A stretch of DNA of 64,000 nucleotides from Lepas anatifera (GCA_034440635.1 JAOTON010002241.1:965364-1029363); one strand, 5' to 3'. Shown: positions 38,401-52,986, counted from the stretch's first letter. The notes: generated from the letters alone by a model not told the origin. Program-made: numbers and translations.

Positions 38401-41400
38401 TTCACTCGGCTATCCCTTGTACCAAAGCAAGATCACATCGTGCAAATACTCGGCTGCAGAGCATTCAATAACTTAATACATTGCATGCGGACGATGGCCC
38501 ACAGGCAGGGCTCAACACATTAACACCAATTGTTCTGTCTAAGGTTCACTGAATTTTGGATTGAGCACTCACATATGAAAACACTCTGGGACGTCACCCT
38601 GAAAAGATCCTATGGTTTATGGCTTCTTCTACATTTCAACCCTTTAGAAGTACATTTCTAATAGCCTGACCCTGAACACCCGGGAAAAACGTTAGCCAAA
38701 CAATAACAAGGCTCCTGAAACACCATCGTCTCAGTTTGCTTTTTTGTAAATTCACACCTGTGCGATTCGCTGCTTTCGTTCGCTACTCCGCTACTTGCGG
38801 ACTCCCTGAATGGTAGTCGAAGCGGGCAGCGGACCCACTATAATTCAAAACAGCTGCCGCAACCAAAATCCTGTGAGAGCACCGTCACCCCAAACATTGG
38901 GTGATGGAGATCGAATTAATTGTTTTGTGTGATTTGTTTTCGAGTATCCTACAGTGGAACTATTAATGTTTTATAAAATACCCAGATTAGCGTTAGTTTC
39001 GATTAAAATATATTTCAAAAGGCCAATGAAAACATGAAAACGGTAGCGGGTTGGAAAAATTGGCAGCGGCGCCCACCTATGTGTAGATCGTGCCTTCACA
39101 TGCCAGCAAGATGGTTCATGGTGGCTCTGATTTTCAGCAGTATCCCGGAAAAGTTGGTCCACACCGAGTGAGAATGAGGGGGGGGAATGAACATGTCATC
39201 TGTGGTACTAAACAGAAGCTTTCCATATTTTAACGAGACAGAAAAGACTGCTGATTACAGCTCTGCTGATCAACACACCATCGCATCCAAACTGCAAGAT
39301 GCTACCTTGATTCGGTCCACTGGAATCATTTCTGGAAAAAAATCGCTAACCAGCTCTGGCTAACTATTTTTCCGTTTAAAGCATTCATACAATATGTGAC
39401 CTATACTATACCAAGCAAACCCAGACGCTCGATCCGTTCCGGGACGGCTGGAAGCTGAGTTTGCCGCGCCCTCCGTCAGGGGCAGCACCTGTCTCAACCG
39501 TCTCTCTCTCAGACTACCGGTGAGGGAATCCAACAGCACCATGTTAAAATATAGCGATACCAGGAAAACGGCCGCAATCTTCCCGGCGTGGGCAGATGAG
39601 CAGCCATCTATCCGACGTCAAGCTGGTATCAACGAAAAATTACCTCAATATCTGGCGTGGCCCACGAGTTCAATCCGTCCCTGGGCGTCTGTAGAACAGG
39701 AATGTGAGGAACAGCCACTGGGCTTTTGGTAGCGAAGGAACGTCAAGCGGTAAAACCAAAACAGTCGCACCATTCGAGGCAGTCAAATGCGGGGGCGGGA
39801 GACACGGTGCGATTAGAGCTGCTGCAAGGTTAGCTATGCGACTTGTCATTATTTGTACTCCCTACATAAGCCGTGCCGTTGAAAAGGGGCATGTAAGAGT
39901 CACGTTCTAGAAAGTATTGCTTCTGTTCAGCTACTATCTTTTCACAATATCTATCCAAACGCGTGGGAATGGGGGAGGGCTGTCAAAGAGGTGCCTGGTC
40001 CCATCACTTTTCATAAGCATATCAGGATTTCGGTCGAACTGGGAAAGCACTGGATAATTTTTCAACCAGTAAGCCCGCGAAGTAACAAATAGTCGAAGCC
40101 CGCACTAGGTGTTTGGTTCTTCAATAGAGCTTTTTGAGCAAGAGGTTGAGCATTTTCTGGCCCCTTATTTTTTCTGCAGTTGGCGGCACTTTGCCCACCC
40201 CTCTACCCCCATGGTTCCACCTGGTATTGTCTGACAATAAATACAGTCAGACTCTTTACTCGGAGAAAGGGCACAAAAGGCATCACTAAACTCATCGCCT
40301 TTAAATAAAAAGTTCCGCCGTGGTACACAACGGTTCGCCACACAGGTAAACATTTACGTGCGAAGGGAGCTGTTGACTGCAGACCTGTGCCAACCCTCGG
40401 CTTCTCTGTCGTGCGTTTCAGGGCTGCGCTCCTGGCCGACTCCTGACAGCGGCTCAGCTGACTCACAAATTATACCGTATCAACCGATTACACCGACAGC
40501 TCCACCACGCCCACGCCACAACCGTCATCAGCGCGCCACAAACACCACCCCGTCATAGGCACATCCAGGGGGCATAATCCCCAAGCGAGTCTCTGCACCC
40601 CCTAAAATGGCCTCGGCGTGTAACGTTGTTTCCCTCTTTCTTCATGTTGTGATAAATGGCGCACAGGCGATAATATTTGGCACCTCCAGGGAGACTGCCG
40701 TCCAAAAGTGACCCCTGGTTCGAACCGCGCCAGCCGAATCGGGTACCCCCTGCCCAGATTCCAGACCTAGATCTGCATATGCGTGTGATGGACAGCGGGT
40801 CACGTGACCTGGCGTATCGACGTGCGTCTGACTCAGAGCCGACCTCGACTCAGCCGGGCATCACAGAAACCGGCCCCAGATACCATCTGCAGAGCCGACC
40901 GACAAACAAGCGGCGCGGGTCCCAGCCCCCTCGGACACCGTGTCGCACGTCCGGCGGCGCAGCCGCAGCCGCTCGGCACCGTGCGCCGCCTCAGGTGACA
41001 GCACGTCGACGGCGACGACCACCTGTTGCCGTCGCCGGCGGTACCAACACTCACGCAAGCGGTGCACGCGGTGTGTGCGGCGGCGGGGTCGGAGGGTGAT
41101 CGGCGGCGATATTTCCGGCACGAAGAGAGATCGTTTGCAGGTCACGGCGACCTGGCGCCATAAGCAGCATTTCCGTCACGTCCCAGCCGGGTGCATTGTG
41201 CTTCAGAGCGGCGGCAGGTGATAGCTCACCCTGGCAGCTGCCGTGACGGACTCAAGACTCAAGACTCAAATATATTCAATTGGGCCACACCGACGGAGGA
41301 ATCTGCACAGCTGCGTTCTATGCTACAGAAGTGATTCCTGGTCACAACTTCGGGCAGTACCTCATCAACGCTGTTTCTCTGATTTGGCGAGATTATCGCT

Positions 41401-44400
41401 CAACCCTCCCTATTCTCGCACGAGGACACTCGTGATCCACCCTCCCTCAGTGGGGACCCTGAGCGCGGGCCTGCGCAGCGCCACCAGCCACTGGGAACTG
41501 AGCATCTGCGGTACTATGAAAGGTGTGAATTTCCTGCCAGAGAAATCCGCAGGAATGGCAGGGTATTCGATACGTTTTCATCGGAAGACTCACAGCGGTG
41601 ATGTTTTCACACTCGGGCAGACATGGACAGCGGACCTGTCATTCCTTCCATATCCATTACGAATCAAATGGAATTAAACATTGGGGAATATGTGCTGAAT
41701 ACAAAGACCACGATGAAAGTAAGTGGTAGGTAGCGGCGGAATTCATACAGGGCCTGAGGTCATCCATTTGCGGCAGAATCAGGAGCAGAGTTCAGCCGCT
41801 TAGATAACAATGACATCACTCTTGATAGCGGCATGATCGGCAGTGATAGGAAAGTGCTTCCCATTGTTCCCCGGAATATCTCATGTTATATCTACTCCCT
41901 TTTTTAGAACCCAGCGCATTACTTCGTCCCTGGACGCAATCGGATCGGCAAAATAATATCGCGGAGGCGACAGCCGTGCTTTTTCCACAATACAACTTTC
42001 ATCGCCGTTCAGTAGCGGTTTAACATCCGCTTCGACTAGCATCTATGCCAAAAGTAGACCCTCTGCACTGGTAAGATTCCAGTACTTGCACCGCGTCAAC
42101 CTTTCAAACCCTCTCACCCGAAAGGACAGTACCGGGCCCCAACTGGAAAGGCCCGGCCCGTGTGACACCGGCGTTGCGCGGGGCGCCCCTGGCGGCAGTG
42201 CCTGCGACCAGTACCGGGAGCACAGGTGCCGGCCCTGACCCGGCGGCGTTCCCACGGCCAATCACAGGCTGCCGTCGGCCCCGCTGACGGGTCACGTCGT
42301 CCCAACACAGAGCCCAGACGGCACAACACACACCAACCCCCCGGCGAGGTATGCGTAATCAAAGCAGAGTTTGGAGTGACGCAACCGACTACGCAAGCTA
42401 GTGTGATGGAAGAGAGGGCTCAGCGAGTCGTGTGCGTGCATCGCTGCGAAAGCCCTTCCGCGATTACGTTACTGTTGAAGGAAATGACAGTTGGTAACTG
42501 CCGAGTTCCCGATTCGGCCGGGCCCTTGCAGCGGTAACTGCAAATAGAGGTCACACACGGTTTCAACAAAGAAGTATTAACGATGCACCGGCAAGGGGCA
42601 GCGAACCGTGCTCGTGCAATGTTACACCGTGGCGAATCAACAGCTGCAGTGTTCCTCTCGACGTCCGGCTCGCATCAGACCCGTCTGAGATTCAGCGATT
42701 CGGGGATTACGACACAGAGACGACTGGGGGCACATGGTGTGGCTACCTCTCACCCCATGCCGCTTCAGCTCGTAAGAATACAAGAGACAACCAACAGGTT
42801 TCTCTTTGTTGTCGATACCTGTACAACTTCAGATGTACAATTCCTTCAAATGAACTTCCACATATGCCATTAGCAAATGTATTAAGTTGCCCTACATCGT
42901 CCTACGGGAGATTAGGTTTGAATAATATGAAAGTTATATCACAATAAAGCATGACTGCCAGGAACAGCTCTTGCTATCATTCTACCCAACAAAGGCTCTC
43001 ACTTTACCCCGGACAGGTCAATCAAATGCGTGAAAGGGCTGGGTTGCGAGCTGAGACCTCAAATTTAACATTAGTCTGGTGAAAGTTTTATTGATCAAAA
43101 TTGAACATTAGTCCGGCGAAAGTGCTACTGATCGGATAATCTAAAATATATCAGGTTGATGTTCTTATACTCCCCGCCAAAATGAGATGACGTCTAGGTC
43201 ACCGATGTGATAAATTGATTTCTCAAATCTTGAACATTCAGTCTTACTGCGTTGCATTGTACATTTTTCCGGGTTCAACGGATGACAGAAGAAGCCTTGG
43301 ACTTGACGACGCACTAACTTCTCAGGTCAAATGGCCTCCCCAACTCTCACCCCGTCGGAAAAGCATGTTAGGGGATCCCAGAGTCCTTATCCAGTATTCC
43401 CGTCGGGGATCTGGACCCCGGCCTGCGGCGTGGAAGCCCAACGTGCTACCACTGCATCACCGCGTCCACCACTAACGGATGGCAGCTGCTTGTGCTTCAC
43501 GGAACACTCCATCGAAAGGCAACCAATTGAATGCACAGAAAGGCAGGTACACATGTACCAGATGCACGTCAAATTATCGATAAACTGGATGAATAACTCT
43601 CACTTATAGGAATATGTTAATTCTAGATCTCAAGGAGGTCGCGATTCATACGTATGTAATCTGCTTATGATCCTATGCCAGAATCAAGGGAAGGCCCGTG
43701 CAGATATCTTTCGTTTGTTTTATTTTCTGCATTAGCTGAAAGACCTAAGGTCCACGGCCAAATTGCGATTCGTATCGGATTGCCAATCCACTCCATCAAG
43801 GTCTATTTGCCCAGCACTATAGCGCGATCTGTGCTAAAGTGCTCGTGAAAGAGCACTTTAAGAAGTCACTGCCTCCATTATTATCCTGATCGGCGGTCCC
43901 ATCCAGATCGTATTTTTGCCATGGAAACTAAGGCAAAGTGTGACCCTGCTGTAAGAAAGTTAAATGGTGACTGACGCAGGGGTTCTGACCCATACCTTCA
44001 GCTTGTATCCCCGCTTCAGCTGTAGCGACCCTGGCAGCCGCCGCTGTGCTCTCGGGCAGCTCTCGCACGCGCCGGCCGCAGAGTCGGCCGGTCGGGCCGG
44101 TTCCGTGGCCGCTATCTACCGGGGTCGTCCGGCCGGCCGCCCCGACACCCGGCGAGACCATATGCAGCTGTGGCTCTCCACCCCCGGAGCGGCAGCCACA
44201 GACCGCCGGCACGCCAGGCTACCACGCAGCGTTCCGATTGTATCCACCCAGACTATCGGCAGGATGTCGGGAAAAAAACTGTCTGCCGGCGTCGCTGTAC
44301 TGCGACGATGCCAGTATTTCAGTAGTTGCATAATTGATGTCACGCAGGGTCGCCGGCGCGGTTGAGATCTCACCAGCATCGACTGGCTGATGTTCTGCTC

Positions 44401-45667
44401 GGTATCCGCAAATGCGACGCAACTTCCATTCAGGAGGCGTTTTTGCGGAGGCCGGGCCATTATTACTCCATGTAACACGTATCCGATTAATTACGCAGCC
44501 ATGGACTGACAGTCTTTCAATTAGGCGGTGTTCAGACATGACAAATTGAGGACAAACAATCCAGATCTATAACGCACCCCAATTTTGGAAGCTATCACAC
44601 GCGATCAACCCGTCGGAACTATTGAATTGCGTGCCTAAAGCCACATGTTGGCCCCGGCACCCTTCCTGAAAATTCAAAAGAGTGGTCTCAGTATAAATAA
44701 GCGTGGATGGGTCAAAGAGATCCGCATGAAACCGCGAAAAGCGTTTTTTTGTGCAGAAACTTGCACTCTTACGGGGTAGCTCAGTTTTCCGATTTCTGCA
44801 TGTAAAATCGAATTTCCAACAGGTATTTTCATGCGTGACTTCTAAGACAAAAACAGCGAAACCCGTCACCACATAATATTTCTGCAGTTATTAACTTACA
44901 GTCTTTCCATAGGTACAAGCATTAAGCTCATGAGCAATATTTTTCGTCTGGGCACCTTCCTGCCTTTGCGGTTCCCTTCCCGAAACACAAGAGGTAAGAA
45001 ACAACACTCACATACAAACAGGAAACAAGCGCAACCCACATCCCAGCACTATCCAGCCTCCAGGCACTAGTTCTAACTGAAGGAGCGTTTTCAGCCAAGA
45101 CCAGAAAGAAGCTGGGCAGACGGGCTTATGGGATATCCATTGTATAGGTCCTCACAACCAAAAGGGGGTTGAAAGGAAATGTGACACCAATGTGGCACCT
45201 CGAATCCTGGAATTTAGTGTAATTAGGCGTATTTTTAGCCGAAAATAATGATACCACTCATGATTTCTATGAAAATGTACAATAAGCCCAATATTTCGAT
45301 TTTTTAAAATACTCCTCTAGGAAAAGAAATAAATATCTGCCTGTGGATGATGTCATGATCTGGCAACCACTACCATACTCGAAACGCTTCAAGGGCTTCG
45401 ATTGGCCGATACTCATCATGACGTCAGCATATGTAGTCACACCAATAGCCATGACAACTGTGATCTGCTGCTAAGGGTACATGATGGATACATTGCAGGT
45501 AGATTTTAGCTTTATTTCTACGGAAATATCGAGTTCCAAGACAAATGACATATTGAGTACCGGTTTTCCGACTTGCTTTACAACTTGGCTATCTCAGTTA
45601 AAATCACGTTATGAAGGTGCCACATTCCCTTTAACCTCACCCGGTAGTACCGCCACCACCCATGCAT

Positions 45668-45913
45668 CATAGGCGGATCCAGGAAGGGGCACTTGCCCTT
45701 CTCCCAATCAACCCTCGGCGCCCCTAAAGGTTGATGGCGCCCCCAGAAGTATCGCTTGCCATCCCCTAGGCTGCAAGTATGGTCGCACCAACGCGATAGG
45801 ATTTGGCACCCACCTAATAGATTTTCCGCCCAAAAGTGGCGTCTCCTTGTCCGGATGACGCCCCCCCCACCATATACCCCCTCCCCCGAGGGGCAATCCT
45901 GGATCCGCCCATG
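45668..45913. mobile_element. Non-autonomous hAT-like MITE, 246 bp
   Basis: Terminal inverted repeats match at 16 of 17 positions: left CATAGGCGGATCCAGGA at 45668-45684, and the reverse complement of CATGGGCGGATCCAGGA at 45897-45913. The flanking octamers, CCATGCAT on the left and CCATACAC on the right, agree at 6 of 8 positions, as for an aged 8-bp target-site duplication. There is no coding capacity. The TIR core GGCGGATCCAG is shared with the element at 52610-52986. Confidence 0.75.
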
Positions 45914-48074
45914 CCATACACCATCGGCAGACCGGTGTTTCTCATACGCCAATCTCATGCCTGCTTCAAATCCCCCATCAAGGCAAACCTATATAACATC
46001 AAATACAATTCGGTCTTGCATCAAATGCAAAAATCGGACATTTTAGACCACGACTTGGAAATGTCAATTCCTCTCACTCAGTTTCTGTCGCAATGGCAGC
46101 TGCTGTCTACTACACAGTCGCCTGTTTAAGCCGAGAGACTGATTTCCAGGTATGGAATAGTATACGCGAAAAGGAGGAGGTTCCTACCAGGAACGGAGAA
46201 ATGCGCATTTTTCTAACTTCAATCTCCAGATATTCGTTCTATGAGTAAGACTGGACTATGAAAAATAGCCAAAGATCCTGAAGATTCAAACATTTCCCTT
46301 GCAGCGTAGGATTCGGTCTGGTCCTTATTCTGCAGCGAATCTCTGGAATTGATGGTGCAGAAAGAGAAACGTTGGTAGTCCTTCATTCCTTTGGTAGGCC
46401 TCTTCTCCCGTTTTGGACCAATGTCCCTGTCGTGTGATTAAAACACCAGCGTTTGTTTTGCTTCCGAACTTTCACTTTCATGGGAATACATGGGCAGGTT
46501 AGGTATGCCCAGGTTTCCTGTTGCACTGTTAGGAGATCCGTCATATTTAAACATGCATTGGACCAAGAAAATAGAAATAAAAATACACCTGTAAAACGTT
46601 TTTTCCACCAATCAATTTTCAAATTTTCAAAATCCAAATCCAGCCGAAATGGCTCTCAAAATGTTTTGAAAAGTGCCATATTTCGAATCCGGACATCCAT
46701 TATATAAACTGCAAATGAGCAAATCTAAGTCCCCACGCTGTAGAGGAGAACAGGCCTGGTGCTATGCACTTCGGGTCCCCAATCTGGATTTTCAACACAC
46801 GGAGGGATTTTTAACTTGGCGAAACCAATTTTCGCTCCCAGCAGTATCTGACATTCGTGGGACGGTATCAAATACACCACGGGCCGCGCAACCACCCAGT
46901 ACCGTTAGCTGTCAGTGCTTTGTTGGCCGGGTGGGTGTGGACGGGGGCGGCGGCACCACACAACAGGTGACCTGTCAGACAGACCGCAGCCTTAGCTATC
47001 GCCCGCCCGCCCCAATTCAATCGGCGGTGTCGCAAGGCTCGCGGGCGGATGTGTAACTCGGCCCCGAGCCGCGCAAGACGGATGGCGCATTGTAGACGGC
47101 CCCGGGCGTCACCACAATAGGGAAACGGAGAAGTCGGGAGGACGGCACTAACAAATCGTGGAAACGCGAGGCAACAGAGGCGAAAAACACGGCCGTTGTG
47201 AAGAGTTCAGACCCCTATCGCCACGCACTCACTTCGGCATCACGTAAACCACGGTATCGTTACGACATCGGCTTAAGCGCCACACATTGCAGCTCACTTG
47301 GTCACTCTGAACCCAACAGCAGCTGGTCTAGACTACACAATGACCAATGCACCATAAACTTGGCACGGGATACCGCAGTGGCCGCTCGTGTTTGTTTTCT
47401 GCGGCGACCGGGGCGCTGGCGGGGGTGAGGGTCACCACCGGTCCCCACCGCGCGCCGCCGCCGCGCCATTTGCATACGGCACGTGCGGCCGTGGCGCGCT
47501 TTCCAACCGCAGGTCAACTGGCAGCCAGCGGGCCCTGGCCTGGCGCCACGACTCGAGATCGAAGAACTCCGCTCACTGGCAAGGCTGTTCTGTAAGTAAG
47601 TTGTACATACGCTGTAAGTTCTGTAATCAAAACCCCTACAGTATACATTTCCGCCGAGGACCGTCCGTGTTGTTTTAGATGACTGCCGGTCCGGCGGGGG
47701 ATCACGTGACCGGGGGCGGGAGCGGGGGCGGCTGGTCCTGTGCCAGCTGCCGTGCTGAGCCGTACTCGCCACGGTCAGGGGCGCAGCCGGCGCGAGCGCT
47801 GACAGCTGATAACGCCTGGGGCAACACAGCTCTAAAGCAGGCGCCATGGCGGGGCAGGACACTCAGAGGGGCCGGTGGCGGCGGGGTGTCTGCATATGGC
47901 CAGGTGGGCCCCAAACGACCAGACTGCGACGCAGCGGCGCCATACTGAGAAGCCTACAAGCAAAACAACGCCCGGATTTTCTAACGAGACTAGATTAAGT
48001 TAAAACAAGGACAATTTAACTATCTAGGGCATGCAGACAGCCAGCCGTCCAACTGCCCGGCCTCGGGCACTCAC

Positions 48075-48520
48075 CTCACTGTCACGGCGGAATTCAAACG
48101 TCGTCGTCCAAGGCCACCGTTTCGAAACACGCCGACCGCCAGCCACAGCACAAAGAGGACCTCCGAGTCGCACTCGCACGTTACGAACAGCGCTCACAGC
48201 ACCGTTCTGCCCAGTAACACAGCACAGGCTGCTGTGCAGCTCACGCTTCAGCCCAGCTCGCCTCTGCACCCGCAGCACAACCCGCCTCTCTCGGCGTCAG
48301 CGCCCCAACTCCACCGCACGCGGCGGCCCACTGCGGCCGCGACGGCGCCGGGTTGACTCACCGCTCACCAGCGCAACCGTCTCCAACCGACACTCGGCTG
48401 CCGCCGCCGCAGCGGAAGGCACGCCCCCGCCCCGGCTCCGCACGCGAGACCGCCGGCCGCGCTTTGCACACTGGGCCGCGACACCGACCACCTGTTCCAC
48501 TCCACACACAGATGTAAGGT
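48075..48520 (-). promoter_or_regulatory. CpG-rich block with a strong minus-strand donor (possible alternative TACC first exon)
   Basis: Within a CpG-dense block, the minus strand has GACAGTGAG|GTGAGTGCC at 48075/48074, a near-ideal 5' splice site. The open frame before it has no ATG but would leave in phase 0, the phase accepted by the next TACC exon at 27034. No acceptor for it is visible nearby, which fits a first, possibly untranslated, exon from an internal promoter. Inference only. Confidence 0.25.
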
Positions 48521-48825
48521 GATTACTGAAGACCGGCAGTCCTCGTCGCCGGCACCGCCGCTGCTTCAGTTCCGAATGGCGCCGTCACGATTTTCCGCGG
48601 GAAATCTGGCAGAGACCAGCCGGGCACAGGCCGTCCAGCTCGGCTGGCTTGCTGTGATAACGGTAGGCAGGCTGGAGCGGCGCAGCTGTGTTGTCTCCCC
48701 CTCCACCACGCAGCGGCACGCGGCTCCAGCGCCACAGCCCGACGCCAACTGAGCGGCGCGGGGCCGCGCGGGCCGCGCTAACGGGCGCCGTCGCCGGACG
48801 TGCCGGGTCACCGGCAGAGGTGGCC

Positions 48826-49110
48826 GCTCCTCACGCGCCGCCGCGGCACGCATCACACAGCCGCAGAGGCGGACGCAGGCTGGTCGTACCGGGGGAGTGG
48901 GGGCCAGCTCCTCACGCGCCACCGCGGCACGCATCACACAGGCACACAGGCGGACGCAGGCTGGTCGTAACGGGGAGAGTGGGCCGCGTTCCTGACGCGC
49001 CGCAGCGGCGGATACAGGTCGACTGTACCGGGGAGAAGGGCCGCTCCTCACGTGCCGCCTGGGCACGCATCGCAGAGGCACATACAGGCCGGCTGTACCG
49101 GGGGAGTGGG
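48826..49110. repeat. Minisatellite of about 81 bp
   Basis: Four units starting near 48826, 48907, 48988 and 49043 with the core GCTCCTCACGCGCCGCCGCG, then CACGCATC..CACAGG..GGACGCAGGCTGGTCGTAC and a G-rich end. The first three are spaced exactly 81 bp; the last follows a deleted 55-bp unit. Confidence 0.88.
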
Positions 49111-52100
49111 GGCAGAACGCTCGGAGGGTACCGCTCTATCATAGTTTTTACATCAACATTTGGTATTGATGTACAGAGTTAATAAATCACAGATTTCAGG
49201 AGCTTCTATAGGTATCTCCGAGCTGACATTATTTCGAAAGCTATGCTACAAAGGATGACGATTGCGAAATTGGCCACTCATAGAACCCTACGGTTTGAGA
49301 GGCAGATGGGTGGAGATGATGAGATACGGAAATGATAAGGGATAATATAAAGCAAGAGCTAAGCGGGTATATCGTCTGACTAAATTCAAGCAGAACCATA
49401 ATTGTGACGGATGATATGTATCGTCCCTCGAGACAGAGTTCCTGATCCCAACCCACCCACTAGAACCCATCCATCAGCAGTTGTTCTCCGCTGGAACTGT
49501 CACCCGCGCCCTCAGTCCCACCTCCACTCCCGTCCGCGGGAGCAGTGGGGACTGCAGGTCAGGTCAGTAACACACGGGGGTAAAGGGAAGGGCGGGCAGC
49601 CGTTCTACACTGCCAATGGGGGCGCCCGCCACCGTGGGCCTTGAACGGCTTCGCAACCCGATCCAATATTCCCACACCATTGATTGTGCACGCGACTCGG
49701 TTCGAACAGACTAACACTATTCAATCACGCGATTCAGACCTCGCCGACCTGGAACGGATTTAAATGGCTGCTTAGAATACGGTTCAAATGTCAATCCATT
49801 AGGTCTCCGAGTGCAAATACTCCGGAAATGATAACTCCCAGGGATGTAGCTAAATATGCAGAAGTAGAATTCGAACCCAATCACTACGTCACTACAGCAG
49901 CTAATCAATTTCTCCGTTCTATACAAAATAATAAGGCACCGGAACGGTCACTTTGGCGGAAAACACCACCCGCTCCTCATTCCAATTAAGTAGTTTACGA
50001 GGCAGCGCGGTGTTATACGAGCTTACGGTTGGCGTACCGTTAAGTTCAAATAAGCAATTACCTCACTAACTCACGGTGAGACACAACCACGCTTGAATTA
50101 TTTATTTGATGAAAATATTATACCATGTCAGGTATCCCAAATGCACAAAGAAAATCACAATCCCACCACTGCGTTACGTTCAAGAGAAAAATTCAAAGAC
50201 TTTTTACCCTTACAATTGTGACGGAATAATGAGGTAATAGGGATTTCACTACGGAAAATGTGAGGCTGCCATTTAATCCAAGATAGACCACACTCGCCAA
50301 GGACCCACCCTCCCCTCCAGTTTTCTGGGGGTAGGATTAGCAAACATGTCTGAATGTATGACTGTATATGTATTTATCACCAACAGGCGCATACCCTATT
50401 ATAGGTGAAGTCGATCAACCATATTATAGGTGAAGTCAGATCAAGTATAGGTGAACTCAGCACTAACCAGCGCCCTCATCAGACTCTCAGCCAGATACGG
50501 CGGACGGTGTTTTCTGAGCTCGGACGCCGCCAGTGTTGCCGGGCCGCAGCGGAGTCGATAGCGCGTGTATCTGACACTATCAGAGCCCCGGCCGCTGTAG
50601 GCTTACAGAAGTTTTTGCACCGCCGTTTTATTAAGAATCATGACACCCATCAAAGCATACGTGGAGTCAGGGTGGTCTTATCGAAAACCTCACGGCTCTA
50701 TCACTCCAAAGATGGTTCAGTGTTTATAGATGCGATAGAAGCAGCGCATTGCCTAACAGCTCCACTTAGGTATGATGCGCATGCTCAGCAGAGCGGTCTC
50801 AGAGTTCGTACAGAAAAGTTAGTTCTGCATTTTTAAATATATCTAGAATAAGTTTATCGAATAATTTCTCTGCTGGATTCAACACACAATGAAGATTCCA
50901 GCACGCACGCAAATTACTAAGAGAATACTTGGCAATATGGTTATTGTGGCTTTCTCTGACATCAGTGCATAGCAACACTTTGATGTGCAGTAAGTGTTGC
51001 GTGAGTGCATGTGAATTAGCTTGTGCATGTTGGGACCTCGAAACAAATAATCAATAAAGTATCAATTAGAGAGTAACTTATTATTCCAACGATCACGCCA
51101 TCGGTTGGGTAGGTGCTTTGCTTCGTTTTTACTTACTGCAACGGACATCCATAGTTAACATAACACGGGAAAATAAAACAAAGAAGTCTTTAGCAATCAG
51201 CAATGAGAATGAAACACTTTTGATGCTATCTTCCCGGCAGCAATGTCAGGAGCTGACGTATAACGAATTATGTTCCAGGGCGGGCTCCGAAAGGACCAGC
51301 AGCAGCGCGCCCGCCTTACACTGATGTGGTTCCAATTTCCACTGCCACGATACTGACGGTAGGACAAAAGCTGAACGACCCGAGATAAAAGTGGCCGCAC
51401 TCACGAAACCCCCGAGTAAATACATCCAAACCATTCGCCGTGAGCCCCTGAAATCAAAGAAAGCTGGAGCCTACCTCGGTAACCTAGCACGCGTCAAAAC
51501 AGGCACCGCTGAGGTCGGCGGGGACATGCAGACACCGGACTGAGCCGGTACCGAACCAATGCAGCTAGCTCACCGGCGCGCGGCCGTCACCAGCCCGGCT
51601 GTATAAGGTCGCCGGGTGCCCCAGCAGTATCGGCCTCAATAACGGGCCCCGGGCCGCAGCTCACAGCCGGCGCCGCTGCAACGGCTGATCTGTGCCGCGG
51701 CCCGACCGTGTAATGGCACCCTGCACCCCCAGGTCATCGAACTGCGCCGCGCTCAACACAATCGGAAACGGCGCTTACGGTGAAACAAGGTCTGCGAGGG
51801 TGTCTGCATCACTCTGTGGTTGTTTTTCGAGCAATGCCAATGGTATGGTGGTTTTCAAGCTGAGGCTGGTAACGGTATTTACATATGAAGCGGTACTTCG
51901 TTTTACAAGCTTTGACGTTGGCAATGGGTATTTTCGTGCCTAACTTTTCTGAGGGAAGGTCAAATTGAGACTTTGGTCATTCAGACACACACTGTGACGC
52001 TAAATTTTGAAAGCTGAGTAACAATAATCCAGCCATGCGTGTTTCCGACGAGTGTCTGAAAACAAAGGCCGGGCCAGATGTATAACTTCTTCTTTTCAGC

Positions 52101-52609
52101 TTTGCACAGCCAAATGGCCCTAGACATGATATCGTTTTTAATATTATAAACGACTCACCTTTAATACTTATTCTACTATTAGGAACCTAACGTAGTAGCA
52201 CATTTACGTAAAGAGGGTAGGAACTATAACATCTGAATGTTATGTTGGTTAGGGACTGACGTCGGTGTCAGAAGTCTATATCAAAAATAGTATTTTGTGG
52301 TTGTATTTACAGTTCAAGCTAATGAGTCGTGTAATCTCTTGGAAAAGATTACTAAAACACTGGAGAAAAGTTTTTCATCATGTAGGTACTATGCAAATTT
52401 TGGAAACCTCCAACCAATTTTTGATGGCAGCCTTAAACTCACGTTATTCAATGGACGAATCTTAACCTGTTGTGTTATAAAGTGAAGTATTGAAGTACTG
52501 TTGTGTTATTTAGTGAAATATATTAGTTCTGACCCAATTTTTTTACTAAGTCAGAAAGACGTTCAACGAAAAATTTGCATTGTTTTCGTGGTTGAATGTG
52601 GGTCTCAGC

Positions 52610-52986
52610 CAGTGGCGGATCCAGGGAGGGGGCAAAAACTTGACCCCGAAACGGACAATCTCGGCGCAAAACTATCCCTATAAAGCCGCCGACGTCCTTT
52701 TGCTCAGACCCCTTTTTAGTTCATAATCAAGTTTTTGGTGCTTCAACTCTCAACTTCAAACAGAACCAGTCAACTTCAGTGTAAAATTGGGCCTTGGATA
52801 GGAAAAACAAGCATCTTTGTGGCCACATGTTTCACCCCGCGACGTTTTCTTTTCTTTATGCTTATTGACTCTTGGGCTTACCCCCAAAACCTACCGTCTA
52901 GTTAAATTGCAGCACGCGTGACTTTTGCTTATCGGCTTTGGCTTGCTCCCCTCCCCACTTAAAACTGCCGGCTAGATCCGTCACTG
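52610..52986. mobile_element. Non-autonomous hAT-like MITE, 377 bp
   Basis: Left terminus CAGTGGCGGATCCAG at 52610 and right terminus CTAGATCCGTCACTG ending at 52986 are imperfect inverted repeats, with two mismatches. The flanking octamers GTCTCAGC and GCCTCGGC agree at 6 of 8 positions, consistent with a decayed 8-bp target-site duplication. CAGTG-type termini and 8-bp duplications are characteristic of the hAT superfamily. The interior has no coding sequence. Confidence 0.72.
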
